Source: Ruminococcus sp.
Lineage (GTDB): Bacteria > Bacillota > Clostridia > Oscillospirales > Ruminococcaceae
Reading direction: 5' to 3'
Length of the DNA stretch: 39,608 nucleotides
Assembly (NCBI GenBank): GCA_015066665.1
Contig: SVNX01000021.1
Span: forward strand, 1 to 39,608
Below are positions 16,712-24,783 of this stretch, piece by piece. The translations under genes were made by a program, and so were the position numbers. The notes beneath the pieces are model-generated. The model worked only from the letters and a program-made list of their open reading frames with translations, was not told where the DNA came from and did no database searches. The stretch's first letter is position 1. Each line of letters starts with the position of its first letter.

Positions 16712-18253
16712 ATGGCTATTGATATCCCATCCGGTGTTTTGAAGACAACAATGCGTCCCGGCGGTCTGGACAAGGAGTCCGTAATGACCTACCTCGACGA
16801 GCTGAATTCCAAGATTGACGATCTGGAAGAGGAGCTCAAGCGTAAGGAAGAAGAGCTTGATCCTGCTGAGTCCCAGCTGGTCAAGGAGTACAAGCGTGAC
16901 CTCGAGGCTGCTGAGAAGAAGGCAAGTGAAGCCGAGAAGAAGGCAGCGGACAGTGAAGCTGCAATCAAGGCTGCAACTGAAAAGGCAGCTCAGCTTGCAA
17001 CGGCACTCAATGCTGAGAAGGAAGCAAGAGCCAATGATGCGCAGAAGATGAAGCAGCTTCTGCAGCAGGCAAAGAACAGCGTTGACGAGGGCAAGGTTCG
17101 CGAGTATCAGCAGGAGATCGTAAGTCTCAAGAACGAGATCGGTCAGCTGACAAGCGAAAACAAGACACTCAAGGCAACTGCAAGCTCCTCCGGTCAGCTT
17201 TCTGCAACCGTTCAGAAGCTTAATGACGAGATTGCTGTTAAGAAGGCTGAGGCAGAAGAGATGAAGGCTTCTCTGGAGATGGCTGAAAAGGCTGCAGCAG
17301 AGAAGGATGAGGAGATCTCCAAGAAGACGGAAGAGATTTCCAAGAAGACAGAAGAAATTTCCAAGAAGGATGCAGAGATCGAGGATCTGAAGAAGAAGGT
17401 TGCTGAACTCGAGCAGAAGGCTTCTCAGTCCACTGGCTTTGCACCTGGCTTTGATATGAGTGCGATCTTCGCACAGGCTCAGCAGACCGCTTCCCAGCTG
17501 ACTATGACAGCACAGGCAGAGGCTGAAAAGACTGTTGCAGAAGCAAATGCACGGGCTGAAAAGACCGTTTCCGAGGCGAATGCACAGGCTGAGAAGACTG
17601 TTTCTGAGGCAAATGCGCAGGCTGAAAAGACTGTTTCCGACGCAAATGCTGAGGCAGAAAAGACTGTTTCTGAGGCAAATGCACAGGCTGAGAAGACTGT
17701 AACAGATGCTAATAATGAGGCGGAGCGTACTCTGACAAGTGCTAAGACCGAGGCAGAACGTATCCTGAAGGATGCTGAGACCCGTGCAGCAAATGCAACG
17801 GCAGATGCTGATGAGCTGCTGGCAAATGCTAAGACCAAGGCTGCCGCTGAGGCTGCGACCATCAAGAAGGATGCACTCGAGCAGCAGCAGAAGGTGAAGC
17901 AGCTGACTGCTACCATCAAGTCCATGCTGACCATCGAGATCAATGGCATTGAGAAGAGCTTCCGTGAGGCAAGTGAGCTCATGACCCAGGCTTCCAAGAC
18001 TATGGATGAGAAGATCAAGGCAGCTGGTGATGTGATCACAGAAGCACGTGACTGCGTAGAGAGCAATACCAAGGTGGAAGAGGAGACTATGGAGAATATT
18101 ATGTCCCAGTCCGCTCCTTCCAAGAATTTTGTTTCCACCAGTGCCCCCAAGGCTGATAACAAGCCCGCTGCAGCCAAGCCCGAGAAGAAGGGCGGCTTTG
18201 CATTCGATATGAGCGAGCTGATCAAGGATGCAGAGGCATCTGTAACTGACTAA
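16712..18253 (+). CDS. Long coiled-coil protein with 11-residue repeats, DivIVA-like N-terminus
   Basis: 513 residues, almost entirely charged helix. The first 45 residues (RPGGLDKESVMTYLDELN, then a coiled coil) recall the membrane-binding start of DivIVA/GpsB proteins, though the resemblance is weak. Residues about 45-235 form heptad coiled coil, followed by a Gly/Ser/Phe break (about 237-250). Residues 271-369 are nine 11-residue units of the form AEKTVSEANAQ, a hendecad pattern that favours straight helical bundles. FDMS occurs twice, before the repeats and in the C-terminal segment, which ends amphipathically after a Pro/Lys-rich linker. Its place next to ftsZ suggests a cell-envelope or polar scaffold role; this is inferred. 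Confidence 0.6.
   Translation: MAIDIPSGVLKTTMRPGGLDKESVMTYLDELNSKIDDLEEELKRKEEELDPAESQLVKEYKRDLEAAEKKASEAEKKAADSEAAIKAATEKAAQLATALNAEKEARANDAQKMKQLLQQAKNSVDEGKVREYQQEIVSLKNEIGQLTSENKTLKATASSSGQLSATVQKLNDEIAVKKAEAEEMKASLEMAEKAAAEKDEEISKKTEEISKKTEEISKKDAEIEDLKKKVAELEQKASQSTGFAPGFDMSAIFAQAQQTASQLTMTAQAEAEKTVAEANARAEKTVSEANAQAEKTVSEANAQAEKTVSDANAEAEKTVSEANAQAEKTVTDANNEAERTLTSAKTEAERILKDAETRAANATADADELLANAKTKAAAEAATIKKDALEQQQKVKQLTATIKSMLTIEINGIEKSFREASELMTQASKTMDEKIKAAGDVITEARDCVESNTKVEEETMENIMSQSAPSKNFVSTSAPKADNKPAAAKPEKKGGFAFDMSELIKDAEASVTD
17522..17818 (+). repeat. 33-bp tandem coding repeats
   Basis: Nine consecutive 33-bp units starting at 17522, each encoding one 11-residue repeat. The first six are close copies (AEKTV then S/A/T, E/D, ANA or ANN), the last three are diverged. 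Synonymous differences between copies argue that the array is old or under selection at protein level. Confidence 0.85.
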
Positions 18254-18269
18254 TCAAGAGGTGATGAAC

Positions 18270-18830
18270 ATGCCGGAGATACGGCGAATTTGTGCGCAGG
18301 ATCTGAAAACGTGCGCAAATCAGCTGTGCATCGGCGATAAGATCCTGCTTTCCGGATATGTATACACAGCAAGAGACGCAGCGCATAAGCGGATTGCGGC
18401 ATTGCTCGATGAGGGCGGTACATTGCCGTTCCCGATCGAGGGCGCAGTTGTGTATTACGCAGGTCCCACCCCCGCACCTCCGGGGAAGCCTATCGGCTCC
18501 TGCGGGCCGACCACTTCCGGACGTATGGATCCCTATGCCCCCAGACTTCTCGATCTGGGCCTTGCAGCGATGATCGGAAAAGGAGAACGCTCCCAGGAAG
18601 TACGGGATGCGGTCGCCAGAAATCAGGCTGTCTATCTTTGCGCTGTCGGCGGTGCCGGTGCACTTGCCGCACGCTGCATCAAAAAGATGGAAGTCATTGC
18701 ATTTGAAGATCTCGGCTGCGAATCTGTAAAAAAACTGTATATTGAGGATTTTCCTCTGGTGGTCTGCAATGATGCACAGGGGGGAGACCTCTTCTCTCAG
18801 GGAAGGGCTGCGTTTGCGGCAGCGCTTTGA
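18270..18830 (+). CDS. Class I fumarate hydratase, beta subunit (orphan)
   Basis: A 186-residue protein matching the C-terminal (beta) part of iron-sulfur fumarases and L-tartrate dehydratases: GDKILLSGYVYTARDAAH, the GPTTSGRMDPYAP substrate motif and VGGAGALAA. In two-subunit enzymes it binds the substrate while the alpha subunit holds the 4Fe-4S cluster; the alpha gene is not in the window. The start at 18270 sits six bases after AGAGGTG; ATG 18264 and GTG 18261 are alternatives. It follows the coiled-coil gene by 16 bases and may share its transcript. Fumarase and tartrate dehydratase cannot be told apart here. Confidence 0.85.
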   Translation: MPEIRRICAQDLKTCANQLCIGDKILLSGYVYTARDAAHKRIAALLDEGGTLPFPIEGAVVYYAGPTPAPPGKPIGSCGPTTSGRMDPYAPRLLDLGLAAMIGKGERSQEVRDAVARNQAVYLCAVGGAGALAARCIKKMEVIAFEDLGCESVKKLYIEDFPLVVCNDAQGGDLFSQGRAAFAAAL

Positions 18831-18851
18831 GTCATGTCGGAGTGTGTGTGA

Positions 18852-19433
18852 ATGGACACGATTGCAGAACTTGAGGCCATGCCCGACCACAAGCTGGCGG
18901 CCATGACGGCCACCTCGGCGGATGCGCAGGCTGTGCTTGCGTCCCGCTATCTGAACCTGATCCGCTATCATGCGAATCGGTTCGCACCCACACGGGAGGA
19001 TGCGGAGGATCTGATCCAGGAGGGTATGATGACGCTGCTCCATGCGGCATCGCGTTTCCGGGAGGATCGCGGCACCTCGTTCTCTGTGTTTGCCAGTGCG
19101 TGCATCGTCAATCGTATGCGGACACTCGTCAGACAGCAGAACAGTACACAGGTGGCAGATCTGACCGAAGAAATAGAGGAGCATCCTGAACTGACGGATC
19201 CGGATACGCCGGAGAGTATCTTCCTTGAAAAGGAGAATTATACCCGCTGTTGTATGCAGGTGATGGCGATGCTGTCCGAACGGGAGTGGGAAATTCTGCA
19301 GTGCATTATGTCCGGTGCATCATATGCAAGGACGGCGGAAATGCTTGAAATCAGCGAAAAATCCGTTGATAATGCCATGCAGCGTGTGCGCAGAAAAATG
19401 CGTGCAATCAAAAGTACACTGTACTATGAATGA
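18852..19433 (+). CDS. Sigma-70 family factor, SigH-like
   Basis: 193 residues. Region 2 includes DLIQEGMMTLLHAASRF and RGTSFSVFASACIVNRM; region 4 is a helix-turn-helix near the end (ASYARTAEMLEISEKSVDN). There is no region 1.1 or 3, as in SigH/ECF-like factors. The region 2 wording (DLIQEGxxGLxxAxxxF, SFxxFAxxCI) is closest to the sporulation/stationary-phase SigH group, but the protein is shorter and the assignment is by eye. No anti-sigma gene is adjacent. GGAG lies about ten bases upstream. Confidence 0.8.
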   Translation: MDTIAELEAMPDHKLAAMTATSADAQAVLASRYLNLIRYHANRFAPTREDAEDLIQEGMMTLLHAASRFREDRGTSFSVFASACIVNRMRTLVRQQNSTQVADLTEEIEEHPELTDPDTPESIFLEKENYTRCCMQVMAMLSEREWEILQCIMSGASYARTAEMLEISEKSVDNAMQRVRRKMRAIKSTLYYE

Positions 19434-19557
19434 ATCGTTACCCGGTGAAGGGTTCGATAAAAGGGCTTGTAGCTTAAACAGAGCGTTGATTTATCAAAGG
19501 TGTCGGTTTTACTCCGTCCGTAGTCCGAAACAAAAAACTTAAGTGAGGTAAACAATC

Positions 19558-19833
19558 ATGTATGAAGACAAGACATTAGTCTGCAAGGACTGCGGCGAGG
19601 AGTTCGTATTCTCTGCTGGTGAGCAGGAATTCTATGCTGAGAAGGGCTTTGAACATGAGCCCCAGAGATGCAAGAGCTGCCGTAACGCAAGAAAGGGCGC
19701 TCCCAGAGCAGCAAGAGAAATGTTCACAGCTGTTTGTGCAGGCTGCGGCGGCGAGGCTCGCGTTCCTTTCCAGCCCCGTGAAGATCGCGCAGTATATTGC
19801 AGCGAGTGCTTTGCTAAGATGAAGAACGAATAA
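19558..19833 (+). CDS. Small double zinc-ribbon protein
   Basis: 91 residues with four CxxC pairs (Cys 9/12, 38/41, 60/63, 81/84), enough for two zinc ribbons. The first ribbon has the form LVCKDCGEEFVFSAGEQEFY...RCKSCR seen in widespread small zinc-ribbon proteins of Firmicutes; the second repeats the pattern with VCAGCG and YCSECF. Such proteins bind zinc and perhaps nucleic acid, and their function is unknown. GAGG precedes the start. Codon use (CGC, GCA, AAG) suggests good expression. Confidence 0.75.
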   Translation: MYEDKTLVCKDCGEEFVFSAGEQEFYAEKGFEHEPQRCKSCRNARKGAPRAAREMFTAVCAGCGGEARVPFQPREDRAVYCSECFAKMKNE

Positions 19834-19839
19834 GATATG

Positions 19840-19873
19840 ACAGACAAGCACAGCATTTCGCTGTGCTTTCTGT
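19840..19873 (+). terminator. Hairpin after the zinc-ribbon gene
   Basis: ACAGA-c-AAGCACAGC pairs with GCTGTGCTT-TCTGT (19840-19854 with 19860-19873) around a five-base loop. The T-tract is poor (TTTCTG), so it may act as a partial terminator or protect the upstream mRNA rather than stop transcription fully. Confidence 0.5.
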
Positions 19874-19904
19874 ATCAAAATACCCATAAATGGAGGTTTT
19901 TTCA

Positions 19905-20105
19905 ATGGAAATTACAAAAAATTCGATCATTGGTGACGTTCTGGATGCAGACTTTGAGGTAGCACCTTACTTCCTCGAGATGGGCATGCACTGCCTTGGA
20001 TGCCCCTCTGCAAGAGGCGAGTCCATCGAGCAGGCATGTGCAGTTCACGGCGTAGACGCTGACGAACTGGTGGCAAAGCTCCAGGCACACTTCGCAAACA
20101 AGTAA
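19905..20105 (+). CDS. DUF1858 redox-disulfide domain protein
   Basis: 66 residues forming one DUF1858 domain: ITKNSIIGDVLDADFEVAPYFLEMGMHCLGCPSARGE. The conserved HCLGC pair gives the family its description as a redox-disulfide domain associated with hybrid-cluster proteins; the true activity is unknown. No hybrid-cluster protein gene is nearby. The start at 19905 lies nine bases after TGGAGG; the in-frame ATG at 19890 is part of that site and is rejected. Confidence 0.85.
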   Translation: MEITKNSIIGDVLDADFEVAPYFLEMGMHCLGCPSARGESIEQACAVHGVDADELVAKLQAHFANK

Positions 20106-20112
20106 GAAAAAT

Positions 20113-20150
20113 GCAGGACTGCGGCATGTGCTGCAGCCCTGCTTGATTTT
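20113..20150 (+). terminator. Hairpin between DUF1858 gene and trmK
   Basis: GCAGG/CCTGC and CTGC/GCAG (20113-20122 with 20133-20142, one A-C mismatch) followed by TTGATTTT. Probably a weak terminator; the trmK ribosome site AAGGAG follows at once. Confidence 0.5.
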
Positions 20151-20161
20151 AAGGAGAAATT

Positions 20162-20833
20162 ATGCTCAATCCACGACTCGAAGCCTGTGCACGCTATGTG
20201 CGTCCGGGCGCCAATGTCTGTGATGTAGGAACCGACCATGCCCTTCTGGCGGTGTATTTGCGTGAGCAGGGGATTGCACAGAATGTAATCGCATCCGACA
20301 TCGGTGAAGGTCCGCTTGCAGCGGCACAAAGAACCATATCCGCCCATGGACTCGAGGATTCCATCCGCACGATTCTGTCCGATGGACTCGAACATGTTCC
20401 CGCTGAGGAAGTGACGGATATCGTGATTGCCGGTATGGGCGGCGAAACCATGGTACATATTCTCGGTGATTGTCCGTGGAGCCTGACAGAGAAGCGGCTG
20501 ATTCTGCAGCCCATGACCAAGGCCGATGTGCTCCGCAGCTGGCTCTATGCGCACGGCTTTGCGATTTGTGAGGAAACCTGTGTCCGTGACGGCCGGTTCC
20601 TTTATGCCGTTCTGTATGCGGAGTATACGGGCGAATGCTTCACGCCGGACTGGGTGACGGTGCGCCTTGGTAAAATGGATCTGTCCGATTCTGACTGCCG
20701 TGCCTATGCCGAGCGTCAGTATGATGTTCTGTGTCAGTCGAGGGATGGCCGCATCCGTGCCGGCATGGATGCCTCCCCCTTTGATGAAGCGGCCGAAGCG
20801 ATTGCATCGGCATTGAAAGGAGATTGCACATGA
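20162..20833 (+). CDS. trmK: tRNA (adenine22-N1)-methyltransferase TrmK
   Basis: A 223-residue class I SAM methyltransferase of the TrmK family, which makes m1A22 in tRNA. Visible: NPRLEACARYV, the SAM motif CDVGTDHALLAVYL, ASDIGEGPL, the catalytic-site IAGMGGETM and LILQPM. The start follows AAGGAG. The stop overlaps the next gene as ATGA. The trmK-nif3 pairing is conserved across Firmicutes and supports both calls. Confidence 0.93.
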   Translation: MLNPRLEACARYVRPGANVCDVGTDHALLAVYLREQGIAQNVIASDIGEGPLAAAQRTISAHGLEDSIRTILSDGLEHVPAEEVTDIVIAGMGGETMVHILGDCPWSLTEKRLILQPMTKADVLRSWLYAHGFAICEETCVRDGRFLYAVLYAEYTGECFTPDWVTVRLGKMDLSDSDCRAYAERQYDVLCQSRDGRIRAGMDASPFDEAAEAIASALKGDCT

Positions 20834-21594
20834 GTACAGTACAGGAGATTTATGCATATCTCGATGAAACAGCCCCTTTTTCGGCACAGGAAAAATGGGA
20901 TAATTCCGGACTGCTGGTAGGAGATTTTCGTCAATGTGTTGATGGTGTGCTGATCACACTTGACATTACGGCCGCGTCGGTGGCAGCCGCTGTCCAGAAT
21001 GGCTGCGGACTGATCATTGCGCATCATCCCGTAATTTTCAGCCCCATCAGAAGTCTCAGCCCGGACAATCCGGTGTATCAGCTTGCAGCCAATCAGATTG
21101 CAGCCATCTGCAGTCATACTCCCATGGACATTGCCGAAGGCGGCATCAACGATATTCTTGTCAGAATGTTCGGTGAAAAGATCATGTTTTCGCCTGAAGT
21201 ACTTCCCCTCGATGCGTCCGGCTGCGGCAGGATCGTGACGCTTGAAACACCTGTGACTGCGGGAGAACTTGCGAAAATCACAAAAGAAATTCTGCACTGT
21301 CCTTATGTGCGTCTGTCGGATGCGGAGAAGCCTATCCGTACCCTTGGCATCTGTTCCGGTTCCGGTGCTTCGATGCTCGAGGAGATTGAGGGCAGATGCG
21401 ATGCCCTCCTGACAGGTGATGTCAAGCACGACCGCTGGTATGCAGCAAAGCAGTACGGCATCAGTCTCATTGACTGCGGGCATTATCACACGGAAATCGT
21501 GATGGTTCATGCACTTGCGGAGCGTCTGCGTGCGCAGTTCCCGGAACTGAAAGTGATCGAATGGGAAGGCGGGGATCCGGTCAGCTATGTCTAA
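20830..21594 (+). CDS. Nif3-like dinuclear metal protein
   Basis: 254 residues with the Nif3/YqfO/GTP cyclohydrolase-I-type2 fold. Metal-site motifs are IIAHHPVIF, HTPMD and DCGHYHTEI near the end. Family members form hexamers with a two-metal centre, and their role is still unsettled. It starts at 20830, overlapping the trmK stop by four bases (ATGA), with GAAAGGAG inside trmK, and its own end overlaps rlmA by eight bases. Confidence 0.9.
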   Translation: MSTVQEIYAYLDETAPFSAQEKWDNSGLLVGDFRQCVDGVLITLDITAASVAAAVQNGCGLIIAHHPVIFSPIRSLSPDNPVYQLAANQIAAICSHTPMDIAEGGINDILVRMFGEKIMFSPEVLPLDASGCGRIVTLETPVTAGELAKITKEILHCPYVRLSDAEKPIRTLGICSGSGASMLEEIEGRCDALLTGDVKHDRWYAAKQYGISLIDCGHYHTEIVMVHALAERLRAQFPELKVIEWEGGDPVSYV

Positions 21595-22414
21595 GATGAT
21601 CTGGCAGTGTCCCGTCTGCGGTCTGCCCCTGATTGCGGAGGGGCGCAGTCTGCACTGTGAAAATCGCCATGCCTTTGACCGTGCAAGAAGCGGTTATGTG
21701 CATTTGCTTCCGTCAAGCCGACAGCATGCAAAGCTTCCCGGCGACAATCCGGAAATGGTGCGTGCACGCCGGAATTTTCTGCAGAAGGGCTATTATTCTC
21801 ATCTTCTTGATACAATTGCAAAAGCCGCCGCCGATGTTTTCCCCAGGGAGGGCGTCCTGCTCGATGCTGGCTGCGGTGAGGGGTATTATACAAATGGTGC
21901 AGCATCCCGTCTGATTGACGTGGGACTGTCCCCGTCCGTATACGGTGTGGATATTTCGAAGACCGCAGCGGATCTCGCTGCACGTTTTGACAAGGCCTCG
22001 GATTACGCCGTGGGAAGCGTGTTCCATCTTCCTGTGCAGGATGAAAGCTGTGATGTGGTGATGAGCATTTTTGCGCCCTATTGCGGCGAGGAGTTTCTGC
22101 GCGTGCTGAAACCCGGCGGCACTTTCATCATGGCCATTCCGGCAGCCCGCCATCTCTGGCAGCTGAAAGCGGCAGTCTATGAAAATCCGTACGAGAATGC
22201 TGTAAAGGATTATGCCCTCGAGGGCTTTACATTTATAAAAAAGCACACGGCCGAGCGGGAGATTTTTCTTGATCAGCCGCAGGATATCGCCGATCTGTTC
22301 AGCATGACACCCTATGCTTACAGGACGGGACAGGCCGAACGGGAGCGGCTTGCATCGATGCAGCAGCTCACCACGGAGACGGCATTCGAGGTGCTCGTAT
22401 ACCGGAAACCGTAG
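21587..22414 (+). CDS. 23S rRNA (guanine-N1)-methyltransferase RlmA-like
   Basis: 275 residues. An N-terminal zinc site C8-x2-C11-x12-C24-x3-H28, followed by FDRARSGYVHLL and LPGDNPEMVRARRNFL, is diagnostic of the RlmA family; the SAM motif LLDAGCGEGYY and VYGVDISK follow. RlmA(I) methylates G745 and RlmA(II) G748 of 23S rRNA; the two cannot be separated by eye. It overlaps nif3 by eight bases, so translation is probably coupled. Confidence 0.88.
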   Translation: MSKMIWQCPVCGLPLIAEGRSLHCENRHAFDRARSGYVHLLPSSRQHAKLPGDNPEMVRARRNFLQKGYYSHLLDTIAKAAADVFPREGVLLDAGCGEGYYTNGAASRLIDVGLSPSVYGVDISKTAADLAARFDKASDYAVGSVFHLPVQDESCDVVMSIFAPYCGEEFLRVLKPGGTFIMAIPAARHLWQLKAAVYENPYENAVKDYALEGFTFIKKHTAEREIFLDQPQDIADLFSMTPYAYRTGQAERERLASMQQLTTETAFEVLVYRKP

Positions 22415-22450
22415 CACGCATTTTTACTTTTACCTTTTGGAGGAATCAAT

Positions 22451-24202
22451 ATGGCATTTGACGGCGCCTATCTCTATACAGTCAGACAGGAAATCGAAGC
22501 ACTGATCGGCTCTCGTGCGGATAAGATCCACCAGCCCTCCCGTGAGGAACTGGTCATCCATCTGCGCAGCCGTGAGGGCACGCAAAAGCTTCTCATCAGT
22601 ACCGCCGGTGACAGTGCTCGTGTGCATCTGACACAGGTGGCGATTGAAAATCCGGCCGTGCCCCCCATGTTCTGCATGCTTCTGCGTAAGCATCTGGTCG
22701 GCGGCAAGTTGACCGCAGTCCGTCAGGACGGGCTGGAGCGCATTCTTTTTCTTGATTTTGAATGCGTCAATGAGCTGGGCGATTATGTGCAGCTGACGCT
22801 TGTATGCGAAGTTATGGGACGCTATTCCAACTGCATTCTCGTCGGCGAGGATGGAAAGGTCATCGACAGTCTCAAGCGCAATGCGGACATTACCCGTGAG
22901 CGTGTGCTGCTGCCGGGGTTTGCCTATGAAATGCCCCACCGCGGAGCCAGACTGCAGTTCATGGAGGCTGATGCCGATACCATCGGCAGTGCGCTGCTTC
23001 TGTCGGCCGATCAGCGGCTTGACAAAGCATTGGTGCAGATTTTTGAAGGCGTATCGCCGCTTCTTGCGAGGGAGTGGGCGTACTATGTCAGCCATGAGGA
23101 ACTGCGCTGCCATGCGCTGACCGAAACGCAGAAGGAGAGACTATATTTCATCATCCGTCGGACAGCGGAGATGCTGCGTGAGGGCAGCTGCCGCTTCACT
23201 CTGCTGCTCACGCCCGAAGGGCAGCTGAAGGACTACACATTCCTGCGGCCGGAGCAGTACGGCAATCTGCTCGTTGCAAAGGACATGCCCTCGGCGAGTG
23301 TCACGCTCGATGAATTCTATGCCCGCCGTGATCTGCAGGCGAGAATGAAGCAGCGTGCCAACGATCTCTTCCGCCTGGTCATGACCCGTCTGGAGCGCAC
23401 CGAGCGCAAGCTCGCCAACCAGCGTGAAGAACTGGCCGAGAGCGATAAGATGGAGCAGAACAAGCTCTATGGTGATCTGCTTTCTGCCAATCTCTACCGA
23501 ATGGAAAAGGGTGATGCATCGGCAACGGTCGAGAATTTCTACGATGAAGCCTGCCCGCAGATCACAATCCCCCTGCAGACCCGCCTCACGCCTGCCCAGA
23601 ATGCACAGCGTTATTACACACTCTACCGCAAGGCGGCTACGGCGAAGGAGAAGCTCTCCGAACAAATTGCACAGGGTGAGCAGGAGCTTCAGTATCTTGA
23701 GAGCGTATTCGATGTGCTGACCCGTGCCGAGTCCGAGGCGGATCTGCTGCTCCTGCGTGAGGAGCTATCCCAGCAGGGGTATGTGAAAAACCGCAGCGGC
23801 AAGCAGAAGCCCCCGAAGCAGCAGCCCCCCATGGTCTACTGCTCCGAGGACGGATTCATGATTCTGGTCGGCCGCAATAATCGTCAGAATGATCTGCTGA
23901 CGACGAAACAGGCAGCCAAGCTCGACATCTGGCTGCATACCCAGAACATCCCCGGTTCCCATGTCATTCTTGTGACCGAGGGCAGGGAGCCGAGCGAAAC
24001 GGCCATCCGGCAGGCGGCCGTACTTGCCGCCTATCACAGCAAAGCAAGGGATTCCGCACAGGTGCCGGTGGACTTCACAAAGGTGAAGTTTGTAAAGAAA
24101 CCGGCCGGCTCTAAGCCCGGCATGGTGATCTTCACGAATCAGCAGACGCTCTATGTCAAGCCCGATGCGGCTCTGTGCGAAAAGCTTTCGCAGAACGGAT
24201 AG
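22451..24202 (+). CDS. rqcH: Ribosome rescue factor RqcH (NFACT protein)
   Basis: 583 residues with NFACT-N (about 5-200), HhH and coiled-coil domains (about 200-430) and NFACT-R (about 450-560; YCSEDGFMILVGRNNRQND, WLHTQNIPGSHVIL). RqcH adds C-terminal alanine tails to nascent chains on stalled 50S subunits. The DR motif needed for tailing appears as E96-R97 (GLERIL) rather than Asp-Arg, a conservative change. Older annotations call such proteins fibronectin-binding. The start at 22451 follows GGAGG. Confidence 0.92.
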   Translation: MAFDGAYLYTVRQEIEALIGSRADKIHQPSREELVIHLRSREGTQKLLISTAGDSARVHLTQVAIENPAVPPMFCMLLRKHLVGGKLTAVRQDGLERILFLDFECVNELGDYVQLTLVCEVMGRYSNCILVGEDGKVIDSLKRNADITRERVLLPGFAYEMPHRGARLQFMEADADTIGSALLLSADQRLDKALVQIFEGVSPLLAREWAYYVSHEELRCHALTETQKERLYFIIRRTAEMLREGSCRFTLLLTPEGQLKDYTFLRPEQYGNLLVAKDMPSASVTLDEFYARRDLQARMKQRANDLFRLVMTRLERTERKLANQREELAESDKMEQNKLYGDLLSANLYRMEKGDASATVENFYDEACPQITIPLQTRLTPAQNAQRYYTLYRKAATAKEKLSEQIAQGEQELQYLESVFDVLTRAESEADLLLLREELSQQGYVKNRSGKQKPPKQQPPMVYCSEDGFMILVGRNNRQNDLLTTKQAAKLDIWLHTQNIPGSHVILVTEGREPSETAIRQAAVLAAYHSKARDSAQVPVDFTKVKFVKKPAGSKPGMVIFTNQQTLYVKPDAALCEKLSQNG

Positions 24203-24212
24203 GAGGTCGCAG

Positions 24213-24725
24213 ATGAAACGACTGGATGCAGCCTTTTTCCATCGTGATTGTCTGGAAGTGGCCCCCGATCTTGTCGGTAAAATTCTGGTGCGCCGACTGC
24301 CCGACGGCACTGAGCTGCGTGAACGCATTGCTGAAACAGAAGCCTATCGAGGCACAGAGGATCTGGCCTGCCACGCCTCCAAAGGCCGGACACCCCGCAC
24401 GGAACTGCTCTATCGTGAGAGCGGCGTGATCTATGTCTATCTCTGCTATGGCATGCACTACCTGATGAATGTCATCACAGGCGAGCGGGAACAGCCGCAG
24501 GGCGTCCTGTTCCGCGCCGGTGAAGTGCATAAGGGCCCAGCGAAGCTCACAAAATTCCTGCGGGTGGACAAAAGCTTCAACGGCGGGAGCTTTCTCACCA
24601 GCGAGGATCTTTGGATTGAAGACGATGGCCGCCCCTGCACCTACCACACGGATGTACGGGTGGGCATCGACTATGCGGGGGAGTACTGGAAGAACAAGCC
24701 CTGGCGGTTTGTGATGGATCAATAG
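24213..24725 (+). CDS. DNA-3-methyladenine glycosylase (AAG/MPG family)
   Basis: 170 residues with the AAG fold: RIAETEAYRGTEDLACHASKGRTPRT, in which the first Glu of ETEAY region is the usual catalytic acid, and GVIYVYLCYGMHYLMNV. It removes alkylated bases such as 3-methyladenine from DNA. It is slightly shorter than the usual 190-200 residues. The ATG at 24213 has AGGAGG eight bases upstream; a start at 24153 inside rqcH is unlikely. A terminator follows the stop. Confidence 0.92.
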   Translation: MKRLDAAFFHRDCLEVAPDLVGKILVRRLPDGTELRERIAETEAYRGTEDLACHASKGRTPRTELLYRESGVIYVYLCYGMHYLMNVITGEREQPQGVLFRAGEVHKGPAKLTKFLRVDKSFNGGSFLTSEDLWIEDDGRPCTYHTDVRVGIDYAGEYWKNKPWRFVMDQ

Positions 24726-24758
24726 CAAGACAGCCCGCAGAATTGCGGGCTGTCTTGC
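24725..24758 (+). terminator. Hairpin between convergent genes
   Basis: A perfect 15-bp stem (24725-24739 with 24744-24758) and GAAT loop, directly at the mpg stop. There is no T-run on either side, so it may act with Rho or as an mRNA end stabiliser; it lies between mpg (+) and the membrane protein gene (-). Confidence 0.7.
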
Positions 24759-24783
24759 ATATGTGAAAATTTGGGCGATTTTT

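Noticed and set aside
19469-19535. tRNA-like stretch (GGGCTTG-TAGCTTAAACAGAGC) before the zinc-ribbon gene
   Set aside because: A D-arm-like part is present, but the anticodon arm folds as a 5-bp stem with a 2-base loop, there is no T-loop GTTCRANNC and the acceptor ends do not pair.
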